NCBI GenBank assembly: GCA_021234155.1
Contig: JAJEKV010000144.1
Span: 498,001-562,000 of the forward strand
Source of the DNA: Isoetes taiwanensis
Taxonomy: Eukaryota; Streptophyta; Lycopodiopsida; Isoetales; Isoetaceae
Direction of reading: 5' to 3'
DNA: 64,000 bases
A program made the position numbers and the translations under genes. Below, one piece after another: positions 55,120-64,000 of the stretch. The notes below the pieces were generated by a model that saw only the letters and a list, made by a program, of their open reading frames with translations, was not told where the DNA came from and searched no databases. Numbering within the stretch: the first letter of the stretch is position 1; the number at the start of each line of letters is the position of its first letter.

Positions 55120-56187
55120 TTAGCAAAGTCCTTCACGAACTTTACGTAGTATCCCCGCCAACCCAGAAAGCTTCTTGCCGCCCACATTCCTTGGAGCTGG
55201 CCAATCAACTATTGCCTCAATCTTAGATGGATCGTGGAGATTCCCTCGAGGATGTTACTACATGCCCCAAGTACTCCACCCGGCACATTGCGAAGTGGCA
55301 CTTAGAGAGCTTCCCATACAACCGATGGCGTCTCAACTTCTCTAACACTTTCACGAGATGCGACAATGCTCTTCAAGGGACTTTTTGTAGATTAGGATGT
55401 CGTCGAAGAAGACGATAACAAACTCATCAAGAAGTCTACGAAGATATCGTTCATAAAGGCGCATAAATGTTGCGGGAGCATTCGACAATCAAAGGGCATT
55501 CGTAAACTCAAAATGACCATACCAGCGTTAAAGCGGTCTTATGGATGTCCTCTTCTTTTATTCTTATCGATGGTATCCTGATCTCAAATCAATTTTAGAA
55601 TACCTTTGCTCCTTGTAACCGGTCCATTAGGTCATCAGCCCTTGGTAATGCATACTTATTCTTTATAAATGCCGCTTGTTGAGCTGGCGATAGTCTATGC
55701 ACATTCTTAAGCTCCCATCTTTCTTCTTGACAAAAGTATAGGTGCTCTCGAAAGGAGACACACTTGCTCTTATAAATCAAGCTCGAGCAATTCCTGCGTT
55801 TGTTTCTTGAGCTCGATCAATTACGGAATGCTCATTCTATATGGCGCCTTCTTGGTAGGCTTTCGTCAGGAGCGGTGTGATCTCACATTCTACACCCCTA
55901 TAAGGTGGCGGTTCTTGGGATTTCATCCAGGGAATACATCCTTGAACTCTGAAATAAGCCTTGCTATCTGCTCGGGCAGCTGATTTCCCTTTTGTGTCAC
56001 TTCCCATCCTGCTGCTGGCTCCCGATTCCATCCTCAAGATGTAATCCACCTTATTCCTTTCTATACTCTTCCTTAGTTGCTTCAAAAAATACCTTTGCAT
56101 AGGAGATTCTAGCTTCTTACCTTTCACTATCAACTTCTGCCGTACAGTTGCCATCATGGTGACTTCATTCCGGTCGCAATCAATCAT
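55120..56187 (-). pseudogene. pol: Reverse transcriptase of the 13.1-kb chromovirus (heavily shifted)
   Basis: The frame at 56187-55837 ends SQEPPPYRGVECEITPL, the LPPxRGVEHEI motif before RT, then AYQEGAI. The 55780-55595 frame contains [20 protein letters not shown] and YALPRADDLMDRLQGAKVF, the decayed MC(I/V)DYRxLNK...KYPLPRIDDLLDQL motif. Around 55400 the plus strand matches the reverse complement of a FVIVFFDDIL-like stretch, the catalytic box. Confidence 0.75.
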
Positions 56188-57360
56188 GGCTTTGGTGGCT
56201 TCAAAAATTCCATCCCCACTATCAAATCATATCTTAGATGTCCATGACTTCTGCTCCCATCGGCCACTTAGCCCCACTAAGGTCTATGTCAAAGGTGATC
56301 CTCCTCCCCTTAGTGTGCTTAATGGCCGTTTTGCCATAGCTCTTGGCCTTGGCTTAGACTTCAATACCTTGTTCTTCATTAGGCAGCCAATCTAGGAGAT
56401 GCAAAATTATGAGAGCTACTTGTATCTATGAGGACTACATAAGGGTTACTATCTATGATCCCATCAGCCCGGGCGATGACGGTTGGTGATTCTCTATCTC
56501 ATCGACTCAATGTTTGCACATATGTGACACTCACCATCTATGAAGTCATTGGCCCTCACATTTGGTCATCGTCCTCGTCAAAAACTACGTTGGGGAGTCC
56601 CAATCCAAGAGTTACGCCAAAGGCATTTGCATGATGAATGGACAATCATGTGTCCGGTGCCCGGCTGGAAGCACTGAAGCATAACTTCTTCTCAATGCAT
56701 TCTGTCTCTTTTCCTTGGCCATTGTTGTCTAGGAAGCGCTTAAGAGCTGCCCCGATGCGTTACGTGGCTTCTACGGTCCCCAAAAGCTTTGCTCGACCCT
56801 TACCTTGCTGCTGACTCCCGATGGTGTAGCTGCTGATTGCTTACCACGATATTGTCCACGATCACGCCTGAACTCTTACCCCGAAGGTTGTTGCTTCTCT
56901 GCTTTGGAGTTGCTGGTGCCTCCTCCAAACTTATAGCTTTATCTTGACTGCTTGTTGACTTGGGTTGATTGCTCTAACAAGCCTCTTGATATTGCTGTTC
57001 AACCCCTCAATGTAAGTATCCACGGCTTGCCTCTCGAGACTCGGGAACATTCGGCTGAGCCTCATAAATTCTTGGTATACTTAGCCAGCGATAAGCTACC
57101 ACGATTCAACTCAAAACTCTTTGGATCGTCTACTAGTATGAGACCTTGGCACATAGTGCTTGCGGGGAAAGCCTTTTTGAAGGTCCTAAACCTGCGGTTG
57201 TTCCTCTTGACTTGTTGGATTTAGCATATCCCTTCCACCGGATCCTTGCCGGTCCAATAAGGTTATTTTGTAGCAACTTTCCCTATGTCCTTGTCTTTCA
57301 TATCGTATGAGTTGCCAAACTCTTCCATTTCATCAAGCCATGCTTCACCTCCATGCACGA
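56188..57360 (-). pseudogene. Protease and gag C-terminal region of the chromovirus
   Basis: The region lies between gag and RT in sense order, where gag C-terminus, zinc knuckle and protease belong. No long frame survives, and I could not read a complete knuckle or D-[ST]-G site. Assignment is by position. Confidence 0.4.
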
Positions 57361-57880
57361 TCATCCTTCCCCGAGAACGGACCGAAGCTTCCTTGTTTTC
57401 CATACATTGCTCATAGCACTATCCACCTTTTTACGATAATCACGACTTTCTTGCTCTTTTCCACCTTTAGGTGTGTCGGGGGACCGACTCGGAGCTAGAG
57501 CTGTCCTCACTGGAAGAACTGTCTGATGAGCTGGAGCTGGATGATGATGGGCTCCTGGCTCTCCTCTTCCTTCTCCTATCCCTGACGTTCCCCTGGTTGC
57601 CCTCCCTTTCCTGCTGAGGGACTTCGTCACCATCCGGAAAACGAGGTGGAGGTGGGTGACCATCTTCCTGTGCATTCATGAGAGGTGTCGCCCAATTGAT
57701 GAGGTGTTGCATCTGATTCCTCATCTGCACCAACCTTGCGTTGACTGCCTCTGGTGACATGTCCTGCTCAACATCTTCTTGTTCCCTGCCAAACAAATTC
57801 CTTGGTACCCAATTGCGTGGTCGGTCTTTGATCTTGGGATCACGCACTTGAGTTCCTTCTTTGCAAGGATTGATCATCAA
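57361..57880 (-). pseudogene. gag: Gag N-terminal region with acidic/serine tract
   Basis: The minus frame 57880-57467 encodes SPEAVNARLVQMRNQMQHLI, then a Pro-rich stretch, RRRKRRARSPSSSSSSSSDS and a Ser/Glu tail. It is followed in a nearby frame by HLHLVFRMVTKSLSRKG-type sequence. The position fits the start of a chromovirus gag. Confidence 0.5.
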
Positions 57881-58230
57881 TACATTTTATTTAGGTTAGA
57901 TGTTGATCAATTTTACTTGCAAATTGAATTATCTTTAGTTATAAGAAGTCATACAAAGCCTTACATTGACAAACCAGTTAATAGTCATTAATACATAAGG
58001 ATTACATAATAAAGCAGATGTATCTTAGCACAATGGGTACAAGAAACATTTAGCACAAACTTAAGAAATTTTTGCTTAAGAAATTTTTGCAACTATTCAG
58101 TGGCCTCCCGAAAGCCTGAAGAAGTTCTTGACATCCCTGAATCGGAGGCCTTTGCCGAGGTTGCGCAAGATGTTCCTCGTTGATCTTCCTTCAAGTGCTC
58201 GGGCCATCTCTGGTTCCGGGAGTTCGGTGT

Positions 58231-58617
58231 TTATTCTTTGCTACCACCCGAAAGTGTTGCATCCCTCAGGTGTCCTCTCGCAAAGTCGAGGCAATGGAGC
58301 GCGACTGCCCTGTTGAAAAGGATGATGTGATCGGTATGGGCGTATATCTTTGAGTGCTGCCCGAAGCCCGAAAGCGCTATGAGAAGTGCCACGGATTCTT
58401 CCCCCCTTGGGCTGAACTCCTTGTGGAAGACTATCATTTGCCCCTGGCTGAGGGCTGGAAGATAGTAGCGAAGTGCTGCACCCTTCCCTACGCCTCGCGA
58501 TCCAGTGCCCTTCCTTTGAGCTGCTTCGCCGTAGGCATCCACCGCCATAAGGTCTTCATGATCTCTCCACATACTGGTTGCGTTGTCCAAGTTAATGCTG
58601 CTGGACCCTTCCCTCAT
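58231..58617 (-). pseudogene. Open frame upstream of gag, unknown product
   Basis: 128 codons, with GKGAALRYYLPALSQGQMIV and FHKEFSPRGEESVALLIALS. It looks protein-like but I do not recognise it. It lies between the leader and gag of the chromovirus. Confidence 0.35.
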
Positions 58618-60420
58618 GCTCCTGGCTCAACTGGTCGGCAGGCTTGGGCCCTTCCCTGGGTTTGTAGAGTGTGCTCTGTGTCTGCTTTGGAACTCCTCCT
58701 CTCGAGATGATAGGCTCTGTTGTCGATAGATCTCTCTTATCTGGCGATAGGCTGCTATATCCGACATTGTCTCCCCGGCATAAGAGTGTCTCTCCATGGC
58801 TCCTTGGGATCTCTGGTATGAGTAGTCGATGATGTCACGTGCTCTTCAGGTGTGCTATCATACCCAAGAGCTCGTCGATTCGAAGACCACGTTCACGGCG
58901 ATGGGGTGATTGAGGATGTCATTTGCAAAATGTACTCCTCCCGTCGATGACTATTGGCGACAAAATTTTTGTGATGCCCGTGGTGGGTCGATGAGTCGTT
59001 CTCACGTCGTCGTCATGCCTCGGACGCATATCTCCGCATTCTTGTTGCCTCCTGCTCTCCCATTCGGGTTACGCTCCCCTAGCTTTTCGTAGTCTTCATG
59101 GATCGTAGAGATGGTGCGCCCGGCGCGTCGATGGCCGTAGTATTCGTAGGGCGGAGGACTCTATATTCAGGATTTGATCCTGGGGCCCCTGCATCGTGTC
59201 AGTGGCGCTAAGTCTAAGGGCTGAGCAGAGGGTTCCCCTACTTTGTTGATTGACTTATAATGCATGAAGAGGGCAAGGGCTATGAGGTGAAAGGTACCTA
59301 TGCCTATGTGTCACAAGGTCATGTAATCGGGCATGGTCCTAGTCCTATCCCATAGCCGCTTCTTGCCTCGGATCCCCCGCCTCTCGACCTAAGGCTTGGG
59401 TAAGTGTCTCAAGGGAAACCCAATTCCTCCCCTAGGAGGCAGTCCTAACTTCCCAAGGCGGGACCTGCTTTGGTCATCTTGGCACATAATGTGCGTGTAG
59501 TAGGGTGTTCTAGTCAAGGTTGCGTGAAGATCAAACAAGTGATCAAACACGAGAAAGCTTGATCTCTCGGAAGCACATGGATATGGCTGGCGGCATTATA
59601 CCATCTCTCAAAGTTGCCGGGCGCCATTGAAAGCAGGAAAGGGTGTAGAAAATGGCTTGCAAGGATCGGTGGGAGGGTCAGAAAAATCGCCTAAGGGGTG
59701 GGGGGCGATTCGTAGGAAGAAAAAAATGGCAATTGAGACCTATTTTTATAGACTATGGGTGACCTCGGGATTTGTGCGAGAAAGGTGTTAGCTAAGAGGC
59801 GACCTTGGTTCTATGGCTCACGGGTGTCCAAATGAACTACCATGAAGTGCAAACTTAAGCAAAACGAAGCAAGAAACACTACATGGCAATTTGTTGGATC
59901 AAATTTGGCTAATTTGGGCCAAAAAGATGGCCCGACCGGTGAATCGTAGCGGATGGCCTCCGCGTCGCGGACGCAGACGCATTTGGCGCGGTCTCACCCG
60001 GTTGGCCCGTTTTGGGTCAATTTTTGGCCAATTTAGGGAATTTGGAGATGCTAATATGGCTAATTGGGCCGATTCTAATCTAACTAGCAACTTATTTTGA
60101 GCAAAACTGACACCAAAAAGCATGTTTTTGGGGGTAGGCGGGTGAATCGCAAGCCAGCGCCAGCGTCGGGGACCAGAGGCCATTGGCGCGGTCTCACCCG
60201 ACTGGCCAAATTTTTGCATTTTTGATGATTTTTTTGCCAAAATTTTGTTGTAGTCATGATTTCTGGGGTATTTCTAGACATGCTATGAAGAATTCTACCA
60301 TAATTGGGTTCTATTTTCTACATTTCAAGAACAATTTTACAGAGGGAAAAGAACTTTTATATTAGTGAGGAACATGATTACATGAAAATTTTAGTTCTTC
60401 TACAAAATTTACAAAATTTG
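58618..60420 (-). other. Chromovirus leader region with an internal duplication of about 200 bp
   Basis: GGCGCGGTCTCACCCG-containing blocks at about 59935-60003 and 60138-60201 are similar. Both carry GGTGAATCG...GCC...GTCGSGGAC and are followed by TTGGCC words. No domain is recognised in the rest. Confidence 0.5.
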
Positions 60421-60579
60421 AGGCCTAGGGCCTCTCCCTGCGGATCCTCCGTGCCAAGTGGATATCCTTAGGCATAAGGGTTACCCGCTTAGCATGGATG
60501 GCGCAGAGGTTTCCCTCCTCGAAGAGCTGCACCAGCTCTGCCTCGGAGGCCTCTTGCAGAGCCCGGGTCATTAGAGGGG

Positions 60580-61260
60580 TTACCACGTAGTCTGTCGAGG
60601 AGCTGGCTGCAAAACCTCCCTAAGGAGGCGGCTCGAAGGCGCCTTCCTTATCGGGAGATTCGTGCACATCACGGAAGTGCAGATCTCCCTAAACACCCGC
60701 GTATGTCTTTGTTTGGCCCGTGGTGAACCCTCTCGGGTTTTTCTGGCCTTGGTGGGGGTGGCTTGGGCTGGTTCTTCTTTGGCCTGCCCCCCCACGCTGC
60801 CTTATTTGGACCTCTGGCGGCAATACCACTCATTGTACCTCGTCCAGCGACGAAGGTACTCCTTGTATGCCACCATCTTTCTTTTGAACTCCCGGTCCTG
60901 CTGCAGCGCGAATGCCCGCTCCCCTACCTTCTGTTTCTTCACCACCTTAGGTGGTTCCGGCCACTTAGGGTAGGGTGGCCTCGCGTCGGGGTCCTGCTGC
61001 CCCTCCTCCTCCTCCTCTGCCTCCACCTGCGGCTCCTCTTCCGGCCGTGGCTCTTGAATAACGACGGTCGGCCCGAGGCCGTCGTTCCTTCTCTTCGTTC
61101 TCCTCTCCTCCTCCCTCAGCTCCCTCTCCCGCTCCCGCTTCTTCCTGGCTGCCCTCTCCTCCGGCCACTCCGCGACCTTCTCCTTACCTTTCTTCCTTGG
61201 GACCGAAGGCCCCGCTTCCTCCACCTGCTGCTGCGCCTGCTCCTCCCCTTCTTCTTCCAC
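60580..61260 (-). pseudogene. Highly charged coiled-coil-like frame near the chromovirus 5' end
   Basis: The minus frame 61260-60802 starts MEEEGEEQAQQQVEEAGPSV. It is rich in Glu, Arg and Lys (for example ERAARKKRERERELREEERR) and ends with VGERAFALQQDREFKRKMVA and YKEYLRRWTRYNEWYCRQ. The next frame (60795-60580) carries on with a Lys/Thr-rich stretch. It is probably an accessory or gag-like N-terminal ORF, function unknown. The repetitive GAG/CTC codon pattern inflates openness in other frames. Confidence 0.45.
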
Positions 61261-61448
61261 CTCGGTGTCCGAGGGCCCGAAATGGCGAGTCTCGCCCGGT
61301 CCTACAGTGCTGCCGATGGAGAACTGGTCTTTGGGACTCTCCTCGGCGTCATGGTATGAGGCTTATTTCTTCTTCTTTGCTCTTGCTGGGGAAGCTCCTC
61401 TTCCCCCTTTCTTGGGTCGGAGGTGTTCGGGATCTTCTTAACATGTAA

Positions 61449-62059
61449 GCCTGCCTTTGCTGCGCCATGGAGAGGGTCGGTCTTGGTCCGATCTTCTGTA
61501 GGGTTTGTTTGGTGCGAGCCATATCTTATGGTTCAGAAAATGGGGGTGAAGAATTTGGGCAAAGAGGGTTGGAGGTGAAGGGTTGGAGAGAGAAAGTGAG
61601 GTGTCAGATATTTAAAAAGGAGGGTCCCTGGGAATATTCTCCTACCATAATTACCCCTATTTATTAGCCCCCCCTTATTGATTACAAGATATTTAATTAA
61701 TTATTTAACTATTAATGTATATATTAACCTATATTAATTGATATTATCTTTAATTTTTCGAATTTTCCTAATGGTTCGAAGTGCAATTTATGAATTTGCG
61801 CCATTTTTCACCTGGGCCTCCGATTGGCATGATTCTTCGACCCATTTTAGGTGAAATTTGATGCAGATGCATAATTTTCACTCCAAATTTACTAGAAAAT
61901 TCGTTTGCCTCCCTCAAATCTTCGTCTAACACTTAGCCTAATTCCTGACCCACTACCTAGGAGAAAAATTTTTCCCCCATTTTCGCGGTTCGATGGTGGA
62001 ATGTTTATTCCACACCCCTATAGGCCTGTTAGACTACTTCATGGTTATGGTCAGTGCTA
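61449..62059 (-). other. Untranslated leader of the chromovirus
   Basis: AT-rich from about 61630 to 61990, with no coding signal. It leads to the hairpin and PBS. Confidence 0.5.
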
Positions 62060-62094
62060 GTTCTTGGTCAACCAAGAACATCGCTCTGATACCA
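62060..62094 (-). promoter_or_regulatory. Initiator-Met primer-binding site and downstream hairpin
   Basis: The minus strand reads TGGTATCAGAGC (62094-62083), then GATG-type spacer bases and the perfect hairpin GTTCTTGGTTGACCAAGAAC (62079-62060), then TAGCACTGACC. The PBS starts one base after the LTR end. It marks this LTR as the 5' LTR. Confidence 0.92.
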
Positions 62095-62095
62095 T

Positions 62096-63726
62096 TGTGA
62101 CGCTCCCTGCTAAACATACGGCGCTCGGCCGTACACTCGGCAGGAAATCCCCATCCTACAAGAAACCGCATGGGCCCTTCGTCTACCCCGCGCACTCGAG
62201 GTGACTCTTAGTGCGGGAGGGAACTTCGAAAGGTGTCTTCGCCCTTCCCCTATGGGCTCCTATAACAGCGGAAGCGATAACACGTCAGAACTAGCATCAA
62301 CATATACAAATACTACCTCGGAGGGTAGTGCATCGCACATAAACCAATGCAAAGATGATAATCACGAATAGTAAAACATGAGAGCTCCTACCCCTCGGAC
62401 TCGTAAGGAGGATGGTGGCCGGGCTAGGGCCTCAAGATAGAGCGGTACCGAGTCATGGCAATGGCGAGGGCTGGCATAGAACAATGGCTAGGGTTGACCA
62501 CTCCATCCGCCCCTCCTGTGCATACTTTGCGGATGGGCTAGATCGGGCTCACGGCGGGACTCTAGCCTTGGGATCGCAATCCCATGGCATCACCCATCGG
62601 GACTACTCCGGTTGCATCTCCCTGGTCCGATGAGGCGGGAAGGGTTGCATCTCCCTTCCGGGGTCTAGAGGTGCCGTGGGCAGCTAGAGAATCGTGGCGA
62701 CACACGATTCGTACCCGACTGAACCCCCCAAAACGAGAGCCAAGCCTTCCCTTGCAGCTCTCGAGAGGCAGGGCAACACCATTGCCCCAGGAGGTGTCGG
62801 ACCCATGCTCGGCGGCCCTGCAGTGACCGACCATAGGCCTAGCCCACTATGGGATCCCCCGAAGCCCCCACTCGGCAGGGATCCTCCCTCCACTTTCCCT
62901 CTAGTCCTGTTATCTGGTGCTGAGTCATATCATAGCCTCAATAGCCCGGTGGGCTCCTATGCACAGGCCGCAACTAACAGGAACTAAGGGATCTACTCTA
63001 GGAGCATACTACATATGGCTCTAGGTCTCTACCCCCCGTCCCAATACAAGAGGAGCAAACATGATCAACCATCATCACATAATCATCATGAGAATAATCA
63101 TAAGAAGAACATCTTAACCTAATCATACAACTAACTAATAGTTAGGGTTCCTTGATTAGGGTTCAAGATGTTGAATATGGGTTCTAGGATGGCTCTACTC
63201 TAGATACAAAATACTAGCACATCTGGATTGCTAATTCCAGATGAGCTATCACAACTACTATCCTACATACCTGCTCCTGATGCTCTCCCTCCAGATCCGG
63301 GCGCCTCCATAGTCTTCGACTCACAAGCTGCTGTTCCTCCTCCAAGAACGGGTCTACTCTGCTGGGGCTGCTGCACCAGCCTATGCCACAACGAACGATG
63401 TTCGAAACGGGGTTTCGAACAAGTAGTTGAGTCTCGGGGTGCTAGGGCTGGAAAAGAGGTCTAGGGTTAGGGTTTATGGCTATATAAGTTAGGTCCACCT
63501 AGGATGCCACGTGGCACCAATCGGGTGAGTCCTGTGTGGCGGTGCCCCAATAGGTTAAGGCCACATGGATAATGGCTTAACCTATGGTTGGCTAAGCTAT
63601 GAGAATAACTTAGCCATGCCCCCTAGTGCCACAATCTATGGTATACAAGGCTATGAAGATAGACTTGTATGGTGACGGATCCAGGAATATACGTATTTAT
63701 GGCGTATATTCCCTTGGACCGTCACA
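62096..63726 (-). repeat. 5' LTR of the 13.1-kb chromovirus
   Basis: See the partner at 50588-52229. GTCAA follows at 63727-63731. Confidence 0.93.
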
Positions 63727-63731
63727 GTCAA

Positions 63732-64000
63732 AGGGGCTTGGGATTATAGGATCAAGAAGAAAGTCAATGTCATTACAAAAACACTCTCGAGAGTTGACAG
63801 AATCATTGTTGCTAATTCTATCATAGCAAGTACTCGTATATATTTTTCATCTGTGTTAATTGCTGATGAAAAGTCATAGAGTCTTATTGAGAGATGTGTT
63901 GGAGATTCCATTTGATCTAGTATGCACTCATCAATTGGAAAGAGCTAGTTTATGATAGAGATCAAGGTGATTTGGGTTGCAAATCCTTATTCTCGCAAGC
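63732..64000 (+). pseudogene. LINE reverse transcriptase fragment, 3' piece
   Basis: In the same frame as the 5' piece, crossing the GTCAA duplication, it reads GAWDYRIKKKVNVITKTLSR and VDRIIVANSIIASTRIYFSS, then a stop at about 63880. This matches the post-RT thumb region of plant LINEs (x-W-x-x-x-I-x-K...L-S-x-A-x-R-x-x-x-x-N-x-x-x-x-x-x-x-x-Y). A second frame near 63945 reads KELVYDRDQGDLGCKSL, the family GGLG motif. The gene runs off the window. Confidence 0.8.

Larger units (their letters stand above)
50588..63726 (-). mobile_element. 13.1-kb chromovirus-type Ty3 retrotransposon, minus orientation
   Basis: LTRs of 1642 bp (50588-52229) and 1631 bp (62096-63726) have plus-strand ends TGTGACGCTCCC and GGACCGTCACA. 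The duplication GTCAA flanks it (50583-50587 and 63727-63731). The PBS lies beside the high-coordinate LTR and the polypurine tract beside the low one, so it reads on the minus strand. The order is gag-like frames, RT, RNase H, integrase (DGQTER type), GPF/Y-type module, chromodomain. Coding frames are heavily broken apart from the integrase core. It is inserted in a LINE. Confidence 0.93.

Noticed and set aside
60763-61359. A 198-codon plus-strand frame rich in Leu and Pro
   Set aside because: It is antisense to the Glu/Arg-rich frame of the chromovirus. The CTC/CTT pattern is the complement of GAG/AAG codons.

Overview
The window looks like nuclear DNA of a land plant with a large, repeat-rich genome. 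It carries Ty3-type LTR retrotransposons, a CACTA element with plant-style ends, a LINE fragment, a hAT-type MITE, intron-split gene pieces and a probable PPR remnant. I see no bacterial operons and no rRNA genes. The species cannot be fixed from the sequence; a fern, lycophyte or gymnosperm would fit, but that is inference.

Left part (1-31.9 kb). The minus strand carries pieces of one transposon-type gene scattered over 25 kb: an N-terminal exon (31865-31320), a middle exon (about 28989-28760) and a C-terminal exon (7390-6840). A CACTA element (7401-27978, TSD GAA) sits at the splice acceptor of the C-terminal exon. Inside the CACTA is a 15.4-kb minus-strand Ty3 element (11291-26649, TSD ACCCG). 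Inside that are a hAT-like MITE (12456-12945, TSD ATCTGAGG) and a 3.8-kb terminal-inverted-repeat element with exon-like content (21703-25465, TSD TAGT). The stretch also holds plus-strand host-gene pieces: a cornichon-type last exon (29.7 kb) and a three-exon membrane-protein model (3.7-4.7 kb). Long inverted arms lie at 1-214 and 30933-31068.

Middle part (32-50 kb). A non-coding stretch with weak PPR and Copia-like traces is followed by a structurally complete plus-strand Ty3 element (36574-43799, LTRs 433 and 451 bp, TSD GCATC). Its coding region is broken by stops and frameshifts, but its integrase frame is intact. Then come a 1.6-kb LTR with an initiator-Met PBS (44258-45905), minus-strand Ty3 pol scraps (47.6-48.6 kb) and a related decayed LTR (about 48.9-49.85 kb).

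Right part (50-64 kb). A LINE reverse-transcriptase fragment is split by a 13.1-kb minus-strand chromovirus (50588-63726, LTRs 1642 and 1631 bp, TSD GTCAA). It has an initiator-Met PBS, a polypurine tract, a D35E integrase and a chromodomain-like tail. The LINE frame reads through cleanly when the element is ignored.

Two cross-cutting signals stand out. Three related LTR units carry a palindromic hairpin just downstream of the PBS, with a compensatory base-pair change. LTR-pair differences cluster in C/G-rich words while AT-rich stretches are identical, so some frameshifts may be consensus errors rather than biology.
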